Assembly (NCBI RefSeq): GCF_021278025.1
Contig: NZ_JAIBHJ010000004.1
Coordinates: 121,116 to 185,115 of the forward strand
Direction of reading: 5' to 3'
DNA: 64,000 nucleotides
From: Motilimonas sp. E26
GTDB taxonomy: Bacteria > Pseudomonadota > Gammaproteobacteria > Enterobacterales > CBDFNC01
In this document: in pieces, positions 1 through 11,800 of the stretch
How positions within the stretch are numbered: position 1 is the stretch's first letter
How the letters are laid out: each line of letters opens with the position of its first letter
Notes under the pieces: model-generated
Seen by the model: only the letters and a program-made list of their open reading frames with translations
What the model was told of the DNA's origin: nothing
The model's database searches: none
Program-made: the position numbers and the translations under genes

Positions 1-389
1 GGCTACCAGATATGCGCACCCCCATTGCTCATGTCATGCAATATCCTGAACGTATTCAAAGTGGGGTTGCTCCCCTTGATTTTACACAAACTAGTCAGTT
101 GACTTTTGCTGCGCCAGATTTTGAACGTTATCCCTGCCTTAAACTTGCAATTGAAGCTTGTTACGCAGGGCAAGGTGCTACCACTTTACTCAATGCCGCA
201 AATGAAATTGCGGTAGAGGCTTTTTTACAACACAAAATTCGTTTTGACCAAATCGCATCAATATCCGCGGATGTGTTATCCATGTTTGCTAATAGCCACG
301 CTTCATCAATTGAAGAGGTGATGGCCCTAGATGGTTTAGCACGTAATAAGGCATTGAGTTTAGTTGCAACAAGGGTGAGGCAAGCTTAG
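1..389 (+). CDS. dxr: 1-deoxy-D-xylulose 5-phosphate reductoisomerase, C-terminal part
   Basis: This is the 3' end of dxr; the gene begins before the window. DXR converts DXP to MEP with NADPH in the non-mevalonate isoprenoid pathway in the cytoplasm. The reading frame is open from base 3 and the translated end matches the DXR C-terminal domain: '[16 protein letters not shown]', then '[15 protein letters not shown]' and the '[13 protein letters not shown]' helix. An internal ATG at base 12 is not the real start. The stop lies 2 nt before rseP, as expected for a shared operon. Only about a third of the protein is present, so the active-site residues cannot be judged. Confidence 0.95.
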   Translation, partial: LPDMRTPIAHVMQYPERIQSGVAPLDFTQTSQLTFAAPDFERYPCLKLAIEACYAGQGATTLLNAANEIAVEAFLQHKIRFDQIASISADVLSMFANSHASSIEEVMALDGLARNKALSLVATRVRQA

Positions 390-391
390 CC

Positions 392-1747
392 ATGATAGAC
401 TTTTTCTGGAATACGGCCTCTTTTATTATTGCGTTGGGAATTCTCGTGACCATCCACGAATTTGGTCACTTCTTGGTCGCAAGGCGCTGTGGCGTTAAAG
501 TGCAGCGCTTTTCTGTTGGATTTGGTCCGTCTCTATATACCCGAACGGCACAAGATGGCACTGAGTACACTCTTGCTGCAATCCCTTTGGGTGGATATGT
601 CAAAATGCTCGACAGCCGTTTAGAGAAAGTGCAAGAGCAAGATTTGCACTTAGCGTTCAATTGTCAATCGGTTTGGAAGCGCATTGCAATAGTGGCCGCA
701 GGACCGGCTGCCAATTTTATTTTGGCCATCATCGCTTTTTGGCTTGTGTTTATGCTTGGCACCACCACTGTTAAACCTATGGTGCCCGAGGTTGAGGTTA
801 ACTCACCAATAGCGGCTGCTGGCCTTGAAACCCCTTTTGAAGTGATCGCTATTGGTGATACTAAAACACCTGATTGGCAAGAAGTGAATCTAGCGTTGGC
901 TGGCTACATTGGGGATGAGGAACTGACTCTTTCTTATATCGGCCCTGCGAGCAATCAAGTTAAGCAAGTGGTCATTGACTTAAGTCAATGGCAGTTTGAT
1001 CCCAAAAAAGTATCACCTATTGAGAGCTTAGGCTTCAAACCCTATCGGCCAACAGTCCACTTAGAAGTCGCGCAAATAACACCTAACTCTGCCGCCGAGC
1101 AAGCGGGGTTAGCTGTTGGCGATAAATTTATTAGTGCTAATGGTAACGCGCTGCAGAATTGGCAGCAATGGGTAGAGGAGATCCGTACGCACCCAGCTCA
1201 AGTTATGGCTATTGAAGTGTTAAGGGATAATCAGACACTATCACTTAATATCACACCTCAGGTGAGGAAAGATGAGTTAGGTAATGAAATTGGTCATATT
1301 GGCGTTTCGCCTCTTGTTGATTCATACCCTAGAGAATATATTATTACCACCCAGTATGGCCCCGTTGATTCCCTTACTCGGGGGATTGAGAAAACTTGGC
1401 ACCTGACAGCATTAACCTTTGACACCTTAGGTAAGCTAATTACAGGTACTATTTCTATCAATAACTTAAGTGGGCCGGTCTCTATTGCAAAAGGCGCGGG
1501 TGCTAGTGCAAGCTATGGATTAGTCTATTTTTTGGGTTTTGTCGCATTAATCAGTGTAAATTTAGGTTTAATCAACTTATTTCCGCTTCCGGTACTTGAT
1601 GGCGGCCACTTGCTTTATTACTGTATAGAGCTTATTAGTGGTAAGCCCGTCCCTGAACGGATCCAAGAAATCGGTTTTAGAATAGGTGGCGCTTTTATTT
1701 TACTCTTGATGAGCGTCGCGCTGCTCAACGACTTCAACCTGTTATAG
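392..1747 (+). CDS. rseP: Site-2 zinc protease RseP
   Basis: This is an inner-membrane site-2 intramembrane metalloprotease. In the family it cuts RseA after DegS to release sigma E, and it clears leftover signal peptides. The 451-residue length is normal. The zinc motif HEFGH is at residues 22-26 in the first membrane segment. Two periplasmic PDZ domains occupy roughly 115-310. The second metal-ligand motif, an NxxPxPxLDGG pattern, is at about 395-405 in a C-terminal membrane segment. The ATG lies 2 nt after the dxr stop and 25 nt before bamA, the usual gammaproteobacterial order. Both catalytic motifs are intact, so it should be active. Confidence 0.97.
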   Translation: MIDFFWNTASFIIALGILVTIHEFGHFLVARRCGVKVQRFSVGFGPSLYTRTAQDGTEYTLAAIPLGGYVKMLDSRLEKVQEQDLHLAFNCQSVWKRIAIVAAGPAANFILAIIAFWLVFMLGTTTVKPMVPEVEVNSPIAAAGLETPFEVIAIGDTKTPDWQEVNLALAGYIGDEELTLSYIGPASNQVKQVVIDLSQWQFDPKKVSPIESLGFKPYRPTVHLEVAQITPNSAAEQAGLAVGDKFISANGNALQNWQQWVEEIRTHPAQVMAIEVLRDNQTLSLNITPQVRKDELGNEIGHIGVSPLVDSYPREYIITTQYGPVDSLTRGIEKTWHLTALTFDTLGKLITGTISINNLSGPVSIAKGAGASASYGLVYFLGFVALISVNLGLINLFPLPVLDGGHLLYYCIELISGKPVPERIQEIGFRIGGAFILLLMSVALLNDFNLL

Positions 1748-1772
1748 GGCATAAAGGACAAATAATAACAAG

Positions 1773-4202
1773 ATGGCTAAACGCAGATTCTTAACCCCAA
1801 GCTTATTAATGGGCGCATGTTTATTCTCACATTCGGTGATAGCTGAATCATTTACTGTTGAAGACATTAAAATTGAAGGGCTACAACGTGTAACCCTCGG
1901 TGCTGCGCTGTTAAATCTACCAATACGAGTTGGTGATGATGTCGATTCTTTCGCTCTATCTCAGGCAGTTAAGTCACTTTACGGTTCAGGTAATTTTGAA
2001 GATGTAAAAGTATATCGTGATAATGGTCAACTCATTATTCAGGTAATTGAGCGTCCAACGATCAGTAATATTGAGCTTTCGGGCAATAAAGCAATTAAAG
2101 AAGAGCAGCTACAAGAGAGTTTAAAGGCTTCTGGTGTCCGGATTGGTGAAGCGCTGGACCGAACTTCTCTCGCAAATATAGAAAAAAGCCTAGAAGACTT
2201 TTATCACAGCGTGGGTAAATACGGTGCAAAAGTAACCGCTATTGCAACGCCTTTGCCACGTAATCGTGTTGATTTGAAGTTCAACTTTATCGAAGGACGC
2301 AGTGCAGCGATCCAACAAATAAATATTGTTGGTAACACTGTTTTTAGTGAAGAAGACTTATTAAAACAGCTTGAACTAACTGACAGTGCGCCTTGGTGGA
2401 ACTTTCTTGCCGACAATAAATATCAGAAGCCAAAGCTAGCGGGTGATTTAGAAACATTACGCAGCTACTACCTTGACCGCGGCTATATTCGCGTTAACCT
2501 GGATGCAACCCAAGTGGCGATGACACCTGATCGTAAAGGTATCTATATTACGGTTAACTTGGATGAAGGTGAAAAGTACACAGTTAAAAATGTTGCTTTG
2601 ACTGGTAACTTGCTAGGTAAAGAAGAGGATATTACGCAGATAGTTGCATTGGCAGCGGGTAATACTTATTCCGGTGCCGATGTCACAGCAGCGGAAGAGT
2701 CAATTAGTAAGTACCTAGGTCGTCATGGTTATGCCTATCCTAAGGTAACCACTTATCCAGAAGTTAACGATGATGATAAGACCGTTTCATTAACCATTGC
2801 TGTTGACCCTGGACAACGTATTTATGTTCGTCGCATTAATATCAGTGGTAACCAAGAAACTAAAGATGTGGTGCTAAGGCGTGAAATACGTCAAATGGAA
2901 GGAACTTGGTTATCAAGTGAAAATATTGAGTTATCGCGTGGCCGTCTAAATCGATTAGGTTACTTTGAAACCGTTGGCATTAATACCAACCGCGTTCCAG
3001 GTCGTGAAGATCTTGTTGATGTTGACATTCAAGTGAAAGAACAAGCTGCGGGCACTGTCAATGCCGGTATTGGTTATGGCACTGAGTCGGGCATTAGCTT
3101 ACAGGCTGGTGTGCAGCAGAATAACTTTTTAGGCACAGGTAATGTGGTAGGCATTAACACATCGTTAAATGACTACTCAAAGAGTATTGACTTAAACTTT
3201 ACCGACCCGTACTTCACCCGTGATGGAGTGAGTGCTGGTGGGCGTATTTTTTACAGCCAATTTGAGGCAGGTAAAGCCAACATTGTTGACTATAACAATA
3301 CCACTTATGGCATCAGGGGCGAATTAGGTTTCCCTGTTGATGAGTTCAATCGCTTAAATTTTGGTATAGGACTAGAGCGCAATGAAATTTCCCAGCTAAA
3401 GGCTTACTCGCAAGTTCAGCAATTTTGGAACATCTATAAAAGCCAACTAAAAAAAGATGGCACAGTGGCATTTGATACACTCGATTTTACCGCAAGTTGG
3501 ACACGTAATACCCTTGACCGAGGCCAGTTTGCAACTTCTGGTTCGTACCAATCTTTATTTGGTAAGGTAACGGTGCCAAGCTCTGATTTACAATACTTTA
3601 AAATTAACTACGAAATACGAAATTATTACCGTATTAGCGGTGATGGCAGTTGGTCTTTTCTTACTCGTGGTACAGCTGGGTACGGTAATGGTTATGGAAA
3701 TGTTGATAAAAACGATCAAATACTGCCTTTTTTTGAAAACTTCTATTCGGGTGGCTTTAGCACTATACGTGGCTTCACCAGTAACACAGTAGGCCCCAAA
3801 GCATTGCATCTGCTTAACCAAGGGGGGAACAATGGTGTTGTTGCTACCGATGACTCGGTGGGTGGCAATGCCGTTTATACCTTGAGTACTGAGTTAATTA
3901 TGCCGACGCCATTTTTAGATGAAGCTTATACTCGTCAAGTTCGAACCAGCTTTTTTATTGATGCTGGCGAAACTTGGGATACCGAGTTTAACTCTAATTG
4001 GGCCAATACCAGTTATTGTGCACAAAACTGTGATTACTTAGGTGATTACTCTAAACCGGGACGTATTCGTGTTTCTGCCGGTGTTCAAGTCCAGTGGTTG
4101 TCTCCAATGGGACCACTTGTTTTTACCCTAGCTCAACCATTAAAAGAGTATGCCGGTGACAGGACCGAAGTATTCTCCTTTAATATCGGGCGAACATTCT
4201 AA
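1773..4202 (+). CDS. bamA: Outer membrane protein assembly factor BamA
   Basis: This is the central subunit of the BAM complex, which folds beta-barrel proteins into the outer membrane. The protein has 809 residues. A cleavable signal peptide of about 24 residues ends in an 'SHSVIAES' region. Five POTRA repeats follow to about residue 420, starting with '[20 protein letters not shown]', and then the 16-strand barrel. The conserved loop-6 motif appears as 'STIRGF', the IRGF variant of the usual V/I-RGF. The protein ends in phenylalanine (GRTF), as expected for a barrel protein. It lies between rseP and skp, and the genes are close enough to be co-transcribed. Confidence 0.97.
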   Translation: MAKRRFLTPSLLMGACLFSHSVIAESFTVEDIKIEGLQRVTLGAALLNLPIRVGDDVDSFALSQAVKSLYGSGNFEDVKVYRDNGQLIIQVIERPTISNIELSGNKAIKEEQLQESLKASGVRIGEALDRTSLANIEKSLEDFYHSVGKYGAKVTAIATPLPRNRVDLKFNFIEGRSAAIQQINIVGNTVFSEEDLLKQLELTDSAPWWNFLADNKYQKPKLAGDLETLRSYYLDRGYIRVNLDATQVAMTPDRKGIYITVNLDEGEKYTVKNVALTGNLLGKEEDITQIVALAAGNTYSGADVTAAEESISKYLGRHGYAYPKVTTYPEVNDDDKTVSLTIAVDPGQRIYVRRINISGNQETKDVVLRREIRQMEGTWLSSENIELSRGRLNRLGYFETVGINTNRVPGREDLVDVDIQVKEQAAGTVNAGIGYGTESGISLQAGVQQNNFLGTGNVVGINTSLNDYSKSIDLNFTDPYFTRDGVSAGGRIFYSQFEAGKANIVDYNNTTYGIRGELGFPVDEFNRLNFGIGLERNEISQLKAYSQVQQFWNIYKSQLKKDGTVAFDTLDFTASWTRNTLDRGQFATSGSYQSLFGKVTVPSSDLQYFKINYEIRNYYRISGDGSWSFLTRGTAGYGNGYGNVDKNDQILPFFENFYSGGFSTIRGFTSNTVGPKALHLLNQGGNNGVVATDDSVGGNAVYTLSTELIMPTPFLDEAYTRQVRTSFFIDAGETWDTEFNSNWANTSYCAQNCDYLGDYSKPGRIRVSAGVQVQWLSPMGPLVFTLAQPLKEYAGDRTEVFSFNIGRTF

Positions 4203-4222
4203 TTTTTGATAGGAGTTATCCA

Positions 4223-4738
4223 TTGAAACAGTTAATTAAAGCGGTAAGTTTAAGTTTAGCCTTAGTGGCAGGGTCATTTTCTAGCGCGGCATTAGCTGCT
4301 GAAAAAATCGCTGTGGTTTTTCCTGCAGAAATTTTCCAGCAGTTGCCACAGAAAGATCAAATCATTGAAAAGCTTAAAAAAGAATTTCAACCACGTATCA
4401 ACGAAATGAAATCGTTAGAAAACAAAATTAAAGCAAAGCAAGAGAAAGAAAAGCGCGATGCTGAATTGATGTCTAATGACAATAAAACCAAGTTGTCACG
4501 TGAAATCCAAAGCTTAGTTTCTGAATATCAGTTAAAACTTAAAGCTTTCGAGGAAGATAATCGTCGTCGTCAAGGCGAAGAGCAAAACAAAATGCGTGAA
4601 AAAGTAGTGAAAGCAATTGATGCTGTAGCGAAACGTGAAGGTTACGATCTCGTGCTTAACGGTGAAGCGGCTATTTTCGCTAAGCCAAGCTTAGATATTT
4701 CAAAGAAAGTGATTGCTGAAATTGGTAAGAGTAACTAA
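4223..4738 (+). CDS. skp: Periplasmic chaperone Skp (OmpH)
   Basis: Skp is a periplasmic trimeric chaperone that holds unfolded outer-membrane proteins on their way to BamA. The 171-residue protein has a signal peptide (about 25 residues, ending in 'SAALAAEK'). A long charged helical region at roughly 50-125, with many K, E, Q and N residues, forms the tentacle arms. The family's beta core closes the C-terminus. The start is a TTG at 4223, chosen because AGGAG at 4211-4215 sits 7 nt upstream and because this start gives a complete signal peptide. It lies between bamA and lpxD, the typical location. Confidence 0.95.
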   Translation: MKQLIKAVSLSLALVAGSFSSAALAAEKIAVVFPAEIFQQLPQKDQIIEKLKKEFQPRINEMKSLENKIKAKQEKEKRDAELMSNDNKTKLSREIQSLVSEYQLKLKAFEEDNRRRQGEEQNKMREKVVKAIDAVAKREGYDLVLNGEAAIFAKPSLDISKKVIAEIGKSN

Positions 4739-4740
4739 GC

Positions 4741-5781
4741 GTGTCGCAAATTACTTTAGCTGAGCTAGCTGATAAAATTGGCGCAAAGTGTCATGGTAAT
4801 GGCACTTTAGTTATCAATAAAGTTGCCTCTCTTGGTCATGCTGGCCCTAATGAAATAGCTTTTTTTTCTGACGCTAAGTATCTAGATGCCCTTAATGCCA
4901 GCAAGGCTGGAGCGGTCATTCTCCCTGAGCAAGCTTTAGAGGTTTACACTGGTAATGCCTTGGTAATGGCCAATCCTTACCTTGGTTTTGCGCTAGCAGC
5001 TCAGGTACTTGATACCACTCCAGCACCCGCTTCTGGTATCGCGCCGAGTGCGGTCATCGATTCAACTGCTCAGCTTGGTAATGGTGTTTGCGTTGGTGCT
5101 AATGTCGTGATCGAAGCAGGGGCTGTTATAGGTGATAATACCGAAATTGGTCCGGGCACATTTATCGGTAAAGAAGCAAAAATTGGCCCTAATGGCCGAA
5201 TTTGGGCTAATGTTTCTATTTACCATCGTGTTGAAATTGGGGCCGAGTGTGTTATTCAAAGTGGAGCTGTTATCGGCTCAGATGGTTTTGGTAATGCTCC
5301 GGATAAAGGTCGCTGGGTTAAAATACCGCAGCTAGGTACCGTTATTATTGGTGATCGTGTCCGCATTGGCGCAAACACTTGTGTTGATCGTGGTGCGCTT
5401 GATAACACCATTATTGCCGATGGCGTCGTAATCGATAATCTTTGTCAAATTGCACATAATTGTGAGATTGGTGAGAATACCGCGATTGCAGGCGCAGCTA
5501 CCTTTGCGGGGAGCCTAAAAATCGGCAAAAATTGTATGGTTGGCGGGGCGTCTGTGGTGAATGGTCACATGGAAATTTGTGACAATGTGATCATTACCGG
5601 CATGGGCATGGTGATGCGACCCATTGATAAACCTGGCGTGTACTCTTCAGGCATACCACTGCAATCAAACAAAGAATGGCGTAAAACAGCAGCCAGAACA
5701 CTGCGTATCGATGATATGCATAAACGAATTAATAAACTAGAAAAACAGCTGGCAGCAGCTGCAAGTAGCGCTAAGGAATAA
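4741..5781 (+). CDS. lpxD: UDP-3-O-(3-hydroxymyristoyl)glucosamine N-acyltransferase LpxD
   Basis: LpxD adds the second hydroxyacyl chain (on nitrogen) in the third step of lipid A synthesis, in the cytoplasm. The 346-residue length is standard. An N-terminal uridine-binding domain (to about 100) is followed by left-handed beta-helix hexapeptide repeats ([LIV]-G-x4 pattern) to about 310 and a C-terminal helix. The catalytic histidine falls at residue 239 in 'QIAHN', the same number as in E. coli. The start is GTG at 4741, 2 nt after the skp stop, so translation is probably coupled. Confidence 0.96.
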   Translation: MSQITLAELADKIGAKCHGNGTLVINKVASLGHAGPNEIAFFSDAKYLDALNASKAGAVILPEQALEVYTGNALVMANPYLGFALAAQVLDTTPAPASGIAPSAVIDSTAQLGNGVCVGANVVIEAGAVIGDNTEIGPGTFIGKEAKIGPNGRIWANVSIYHRVEIGAECVIQSGAVIGSDGFGNAPDKGRWVKIPQLGTVIIGDRVRIGANTCVDRGALDNTIIADGVVIDNLCQIAHNCEIGENTAIAGAATFAGSLKIGKNCMVGGASVVNGHMEICDNVIITGMGMVMRPIDKPGVYSSGIPLQSNKEWRKTAARTLRIDDMHKRINKLEKQLAAAASSAKE

Positions 5782-5784
5782 CTT

Positions 5785-6237
5785 TTGAGCAACGAATTAA
5801 ACCAGCTTCAAATCAAAGAGATAATGGATTTTCTGCCACACAGATACCCATTTTTATTGGTTGATCGTGTCTTAGATTACAAAAAAGGTGAAACGTTACA
5901 CGGCATAAAAAATGTCTCTTTTAACGAGCCTCAATTTACTGGCCATTTTCCCAATACACCGGTTTTTCCAGGTGTAATGATCTTAGAAGCGATGGCTCAA
6001 GCAACGGGTATTCTGGCGTTTGCTACACACGGCAAGCCTAAAGATAACGAGCTTTACTTTTTAGCATCGATTGATAACGCTCGTTTTAGAAAGCCTGTCG
6101 TGCCGGGTGATCGTTTAGAGTTATTTGTTGATTACCTCAAGGAACGTCGAGGTATGGGGAAATTTAGCTGCGTAGCCAAAGTGGATGGTGAAGTGGTTTG
6201 TAGCGCCGATATAATGTGTGCGAGACGAGAGATTTAA
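5785..6237 (+). CDS. fabZ: 3-hydroxyacyl-[ACP] dehydratase FabZ
   Basis: FabZ dehydrates beta-hydroxyacyl-ACP in fatty acid elongation. Its position between lpxD and lpxA reflects competition for hydroxyacyl-ACP with lipid A synthesis. The 150-residue protein has a single hot-dog fold. The catalytic pair is present as His54 ('FTGHFP') and Glu68 ('[11 protein letters not shown]'). The start is a TTG at 5785 with AAGGA at 5773-5777, following the lpxD stop by 3 nt. This makes three successive non-ATG starts in the operon (skp TTG, lpxD GTG, fabZ TTG). Confidence 0.96.
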   Translation: MSNELNQLQIKEIMDFLPHRYPFLLVDRVLDYKKGETLHGIKNVSFNEPQFTGHFPNTPVFPGVMILEAMAQATGILAFATHGKPKDNELYFLASIDNARFRKPVVPGDRLELFVDYLKERRGMGKFSCVAKVDGEVVCSADIMCARREI

Positions 6238-7026
6238 ATGACGCAACCAACGGTAAAAATTCACCCAACCGCTATTATTGATGAAACGGCGGTGCTTGCA
6301 TCTGGCGTTGAAGTTGGCCCTTATTCCATTATTGGCGCGAATGTTGAAATTGGTGAAAATACTTGGGTTGGTCCTCATGTTGTCATCAAAGGCCATACAA
6401 AAATAGGTAAAAACAACAAGTTTTTCCAATTTGGCAGCATCGGCGAAGATTGTCAGGATTTAAAGTACGCAGGCGAGGAAACCTATCTTGAAATAGGAGA
6501 TAACAATACTTTCCGTGAAAGCTGTACTATTCATCGTGGCACGACTCAAGATCAAAGCCTTACTAAAATTGGCAGCCATTGTTTATTCATGGTCAATGCC
6601 CACGTTGCTCACGACTGTATTATTGGCGATCATTGTATTTTAGCTAATAACGCCACCCTAGCGGGTCACGTTGAACTTGGCAATAACGTGGTTTTTGGTG
6701 GCATGTCGGCTATTCACCAGTTTAGTAAAATTGGTGAACATGCCATGATTGGCGGCTGCTCTGCTGTTAACAAAGACGTGCCTCCTTATGTCATGGCCAG
6801 TGGTAACTATGCCGAAGCCCATGGTATTAACTCAGTTGGCTTAAAGCGTCGTGGTTTTAGCAGCGCGCAAATCATGTCTATCAAACGTGCATTTAAAATT
6901 ATTTGCCGCAATGGCAATACCCTTGAAGAAGCAAAAGCATTATTAGAGGACATGGTGAAAGAGTCACCTGAAGTGAAGCCGATGCTTGATTTTATCAGCT
7001 CTAATACCCGAGGCATTGTTCGTTAA
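6238..7026 (+). CDS. lpxA: UDP-N-acetylglucosamine acyltransferase LpxA
   Basis: LpxA catalyses the first step of lipid A synthesis: transfer of a hydroxyacyl chain from ACP to the 3-OH of UDP-GlcNAc. The 262-residue length is normal. The N-terminal two-thirds is a hexapeptide-repeat beta helix and the rest is helical. Catalytic His125 is present in 'NAHVAHDC'. The ATG directly abuts the fabZ stop codon with no spacer, so the gene probably depends on translational coupling. lpxB starts one base after its stop. Confidence 0.97.
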   Translation: MTQPTVKIHPTAIIDETAVLASGVEVGPYSIIGANVEIGENTWVGPHVVIKGHTKIGKNNKFFQFGSIGEDCQDLKYAGEETYLEIGDNNTFRESCTIHRGTTQDQSLTKIGSHCLFMVNAHVAHDCIIGDHCILANNATLAGHVELGNNVVFGGMSAIHQFSKIGEHAMIGGCSAVNKDVPPYVMASGNYAEAHGINSVGLKRRGFSSAQIMSIKRAFKIICRNGNTLEEAKALLEDMVKESPEVKPMLDFISSNTRGIVR

Positions 7027-7027
7027 T

Positions 7028-8176
7028 ATGAGCCAACCGTTACGTGTTGGCATTATCGCTGGAGAAGTCTCCGGCGATATACTTGCCGCAGGCCTAATCA
7101 AATCCCTTCGTTTACGCTACCCTGATTTAATTGTTGAAGGCATTGCCGGCCCTGAAATGGTTGAGCAGGGCTGTAATGCATTGTTTAGCATGGAAGAGTT
7201 ATCCGTCATGGGGTTTGTGGAAGTGCTTGGCAAACTAAAACGTATTTTGCATGTACGTAAAGCCATTACTGAGCATTTTATTGCCAATCCTCCCGACATT
7301 TTTATTGGTGTTGACGCGCCTGACTTTAATTTAACCGTAGAGTTAAAATTAAAGCAGCAAGGCATTAAAACCATACATTATGTTAGCCCGTCGGTGTGGG
7401 CTTGGAAGCAATGGCGCATTCATAAAATTGCTAAGGCAACCAACCTTGTCTTAGCATTTTTACCGTTCGAAAAAGCTTTTTACGACAAATTTAATGTGCC
7501 TTGTAAGTTTGTCGGTCACACCCTAGCCGAGCGTTTACCGCTAATCCCTGAGCAACAAAAAAATAAAGCCGAATTGGGGCTAGATCTCAGCCAGCCTTAT
7601 TTAGCCATGCTACCCGGCAGTCGTCACGCTGAAATTGAATTGCTCAGTCCATTTTTTCTGCAAGCGGCCGTTGCGTTAAAACAGCGGCATCCTGCATTGC
7701 AATTTGTTGTCCCTATGGTCAATGCCAAACGCCGTGCCCAGTTTGAGCAATTTCATCAACAACTGGCGCCGGACTTACCGATTACCATTGTCGATGGTAA
7801 GGCGAGCAGCGTATTACAAGCGGCAGACTACGTGCTGTTGGCATCAGGTACCGCGTCCCTTGAAGCCATGCTGGCTAAGTGTCCTATGGTGGTGGCGTAT
7901 CGCGTTAATTGGATCACTTATCGTATTGCCAAAGCACTGGTAAAAAGTAAATACGCATCTTTGCCAAATTTATTACATGACGGGCCATTAGTGGCTGAGC
8001 TATTGCAATACGATTGCACCGTTGAAAATATTGTCAGCGAATTAGATAAGTTGATTGGTAAAGATAACAGCGCACTAATTGAACGCTTCACCGAGTTGCA
8101 CCAGCAAATCCGCTGCAATGCCGATGAAAAAGCGGCAGATGCTGTGATTGAGGTCTTAGCGAGCAAGTCTAACTAG
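7028..8176 (+). CDS. lpxB: Lipid-A-disaccharide synthase LpxB
   Basis: LpxB is a GT-B fold glycosyltransferase (family GT19) at the inner face of the inner membrane. It joins UDP-diacylglucosamine and lipid X to form the lipid A disaccharide. An upstream in-frame start at 6986 would overlap lpxA. The ATG at 7028 is preferred because it gives 382 residues, the E. coli length, and begins 'MSQPLRVGIIAGEVSGD' at the conserved Rossmann entry. The 'YVSPSVWAWK' and 'LPGSRHAEI' motifs typical of the family are present. It is the last gene of the lpx run; a TATAAT at 8179-8184 just after its stop could start rnhB. Confidence 0.96.
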   Translation: MSQPLRVGIIAGEVSGDILAAGLIKSLRLRYPDLIVEGIAGPEMVEQGCNALFSMEELSVMGFVEVLGKLKRILHVRKAITEHFIANPPDIFIGVDAPDFNLTVELKLKQQGIKTIHYVSPSVWAWKQWRIHKIAKATNLVLAFLPFEKAFYDKFNVPCKFVGHTLAERLPLIPEQQKNKAELGLDLSQPYLAMLPGSRHAEIELLSPFFLQAAVALKQRHPALQFVVPMVNAKRRAQFEQFHQQLAPDLPITIVDGKASSVLQAADYVLLASGTASLEAMLAKCPMVVAYRVNWITYRIAKALVKSKYASLPNLLHDGPLVAELLQYDCTVENIVSELDKLIGKDNSALIERFTELHQQIRCNADEKAADAVIEVLASKSN

Positions 8177-8215
8177 CGTATAATCTCCGGCTCATCAATT
8201 GGCAGGGGAAGTATC

Positions 8216-8812
8216 ATGGATCCAGTAGTCTATCCAGAAAATAAAATTATTGCGGGCGTTGACGAAGTAGGACGTGGTCCATTAGTGGGCGATGTTGTTA
8301 CGGCCGCAGTTATTTTAGATCCCAACCATCCCATTGTTGGATTAGCCGACTCAAAAAAGCTCACGGAAAAAAAACGTTTGGCGCTATTTGATGAAATCAA
8401 ACAAAAAGCGCTTGCGGTTTCTATTGGTCGTGCGACACCCGCTGAAATCGACGACATCAACATTCTTCACGCCACTATGTTAGCAATGCAACGTGCGGTG
8501 GCGGGGTTAAGTATTACACCTGAATATGTGTTTATTGACGGTAACCGTTGTCCTCAGCTCGATATGCCCGCCGAAGCCGTTGTTAAAGGCGACGCGCGAG
8601 TGGCAGAAATCAGTGCCGCATCCATTATTGCCAAGGTGACTCGCGATGCGGAAATGGCTGAGCTGGATTTGCAATATCCTCAGTTTGGCTTTGTTAATCA
8701 CAAAGGTTATCCTACTAAAGCGCATTTTGCCGCTTTAGCGGAGCATGGCATTACACCGTTTCATCGAAAATCATTTAAGCCAGTCCAGAACATTATTAAC
8801 CAGCAGGATTAA
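8216..8812 (+). CDS. rnhB: Ribonuclease HII
   Basis: RNase HII removes ribonucleotides from DNA and cleaves the RNA of RNA-DNA hybrids. The 198-residue protein opens with the signature '[11 protein letters not shown]'. The DEDD metal-binding set is visible as D16, E17, D108 ('FIDGNR') and D126 ('VKGDARV'). The start ATG at 8216 has the purine-rich GGGGAAG just upstream. Placement between lpxB and dnaE is standard for E. coli and relatives. It is 3 nt from dnaE and likely co-transcribed. Confidence 0.96.
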   Translation: MDPVVYPENKIIAGVDEVGRGPLVGDVVTAAVILDPNHPIVGLADSKKLTEKKRLALFDEIKQKALAVSIGRATPAEIDDINILHATMLAMQRAVAGLSITPEYVFIDGNRCPQLDMPAEAVVKGDARVAEISAASIIAKVTRDAEMAELDLQYPQFGFVNHKGYPTKAHFAALAEHGITPFHRKSFKPVQNIINQQD

Positions 8813-8815
8813 ACC

Positions 8816-11800
8816 ATGGCCGATCCCAAGTTTGTCCACCTCAGGGTGCACAGTGATTACTCGATGGTTGATGGCTTAGCCAAAGTTAAGCCCATTGTCA
8901 GTCGCGCACAAGAATACCAAATGCCGGCCATAGCCATTACCGATCAAACTAACATGTGTGGTTTGGTAAAATTCTACGGCGCCGCCCATGATGCAGGGAT
9001 CAAGCCGATTATTGGTGCCGAGTTTTGGGTGCAAAGTGATGAGCTAGGCGATGAGCAGTTTCGCATGACAGCGTTGGCAATGAACAACGCCGGTTATAAA
9101 AATGTCACTCTGCTTATTTCAAAAGCTTATTTGCGTGGCCATGTGCAAGGTCGGCCGATCATCGACAAGCAATGGCTGGTTGAGCATAACGAAGGCGTGA
9201 TTATTTTATCTGGCGGCCGCATGGGTGACGTTGGCAAAGTGTTACTTAAAGGTAATAAAAGCTTGACCCAGCGTTGTGTTGATTTTTATAAAACTCATTT
9301 CCCTGATCGCTATTTTCTTGAATTATTGCGCACCGAACGCCCCGATGAAGAAGCATACCTGCACATGGCGGTGGAGTTGGCGCAGCAAGTCGATTTACCC
9401 GTCGTGGCCACCAATGAAGTTGTCATTTTAGATAAAGACAAATTTGACGCCCATGAAATTCGTGTGGCAATCCATGATGGTTATACCCTGATGGATAAAA
9501 ACCGCCCGAAGCTTTACAGCCCTGAGCAATATCTGAAAACCGAAGACGAAATGTGTGAGCTGTTTTCCGATATTCCTGAAGCGCTGCAAAATTCGGTAGA
9601 AATCGCTAAACGCTGTAATGTGACTGTGCGACTAGGCGAGTACTTTCTACCTGATTTCCCCACCGGCGGTCTGCCGATTGAAGAATACTTTTGTAAGGTT
9701 TCGTGGGAGGGCTTAGAAGAGCGGCTGGATTTCCTGTTTGATAAAAACAGTCCCGATTTTGCCGAAAAGCGCAAACCTTATGACGAGCGTTTGCAAATAG
9801 AGCTCGACGTGATTAACCAAATGGGGTTCCCCGGTTATTTCTTGATCGTCATGGAGTTTATCCAGTGGAGTAAGGATAACAATATTCCAGTAGGGCCGGG
9901 TCGGGGTTCAGGTGCAGGATCGTTGGTGGCCTACGCACAAAAGATCACCGATCTTGACCCACTTGAATTTGACTTGCTGTTCGAACGCTTTCTCAACCCT
10001 GAGCGTGTTTCGATGCCGGATTTCGATATCGACTTTTGTATGGACCGACGTGATGAAGTAATCGATCACGTAGCTGAGTTGTATGGCCGTGATGCGGTAT
10101 CGCAAATTATCACCTTTGGTACCATGGCGGCCAAGGCCGTAATTCGCGATGTAGGGCGAGTGCTCGGTCATCCTTATGGTTTTGTTGACCGGATTTCAAA
10201 ATTAATTCCACCTGATCCCGGTATGACTTTGGCCAAGGCGTTTGATGTTGAGCCTAAGCTACAAGAAACCTATGACGCCGATGAAGAAGTGCGTGACTTG
10301 ATTGACATGTGTCGGATCCTTGAAGGTTGTACTCGTAATGCGGGTAAGCACGCGGGTGGCGTGGTGATTTCACCGACCACCATTACCGATTTTGCGCCGT
10401 TGTATTGTGATGCAGAAGGTAAATTCCCCGTTACTCAGTTTGATAAAAACGATGTGGAATACGCAGGCCTAGTAAAATTCGACTTTTTGGGTCTACGCAC
10501 CTTAACCATCGTGCAATGGGCGCTCGATATGGCCAATGCCCATAAAGCGCAGCGCGGTGAGGACCCGATTGATATCGCCCGTATTCCGGTGGATTGCCCG
10601 GCGTGTTTTAGGTTGTTGCAAAACTCTGAAACCACCGCGGTGTTCCAGCTGGAATCGCGCGGCATGAAAGACCTAATTAAGCGCCTGCAGCCGGACTGTT
10701 TTGAAGACATGATCGCGCTAGTGGCACTGTTTCGTCCCGGTCCTTTGCAATCAGGCATGGTTGATAACTTTATCGAACGTAAACACGGCCGTGAAGAGGT
10801 TTCTTACCCTGATTCTACTTGGCAACATGAATCACTCAAACCTATTCTAGAGCCAACCTACGGCATCATCTTATACCAAGAGCAAGTGATGCAAATTGCT
10901 CAGGTGTTAGCGGGTTATACCCTCGGTGGTGCTGATATGTTACGTCGCGCTATGGGTAAAAAGAAACCCGAAGAAATGGCCAAACAACGCGCTGGCTTTG
11001 AAGCGGGCGCGGTCAAAAATGGTATCGATGGCGAACTCGCCATGAAGATATTCGATTTGGTAGAGAAGTTCGCTGGCTACGGTTTTAACAAGTCGCACTC
11101 GGCGGCTTATGCACTGGTTTCTTATCAAACCCTGTGGATGAAAACCCATTATCCGGCCTATTTTATGGCGGCGGTAATGTCGGCCGATATGGATAACACC
11201 GACAAGATAGTCACCTTAGTGGATGAATGTGAGCGCATGGGCATGCCCCTTGCGCCACCGGATGTGAATAAAGGCTTATACAAGTTTAACGTTGATGAAA
11301 CGGGCACCACTATCATCTACGGCATTGGTGCGGTTAAAGGGGTAGGTGAAGGCCCGATTGAAGCCATTATTGCTGCGCGTGATAGCGGCGGTCCATTTCG
11401 TGATTTATTTGATTTTTGTGCCCGTGTTGACCTTAAAAAAGTTAACCGCCGTGTGTTAGAAAAACTGATTTTATCAGGGGCGATGGATCAACTTGGCCCA
11501 CACCGCGCGGCGCTGATGGCAACCTTGCCTGATGCGATGCAAGCGGCAGCACAACACGCAGCAGCTGAAGCCCATGGTCAAACGGACTTGTTTGGTGTAC
11601 TGACCACCGAGCAAGACGAAATTGAGCATGCCTTTGCGAGTGTGCCTTTGTGGCCAGATAAGGTGTGGTTAGAAGGTGAAAAAGATACGCTTGGCCTTTA
11701 TTTAACAGGGCACCCGATTAATCAATACTTAGGTGAACTGCGTCATTATACCTCTGGTCGACTAAAAGATATGGTACCGACCGATCGCCATAAAAATACC

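Noticed and set aside
6986..7027. Longer N-terminus for LpxB
   Set aside because: It would overlap lpxA, lacks a ribosome site and adds residues absent from the 382-residue E. coli protein.
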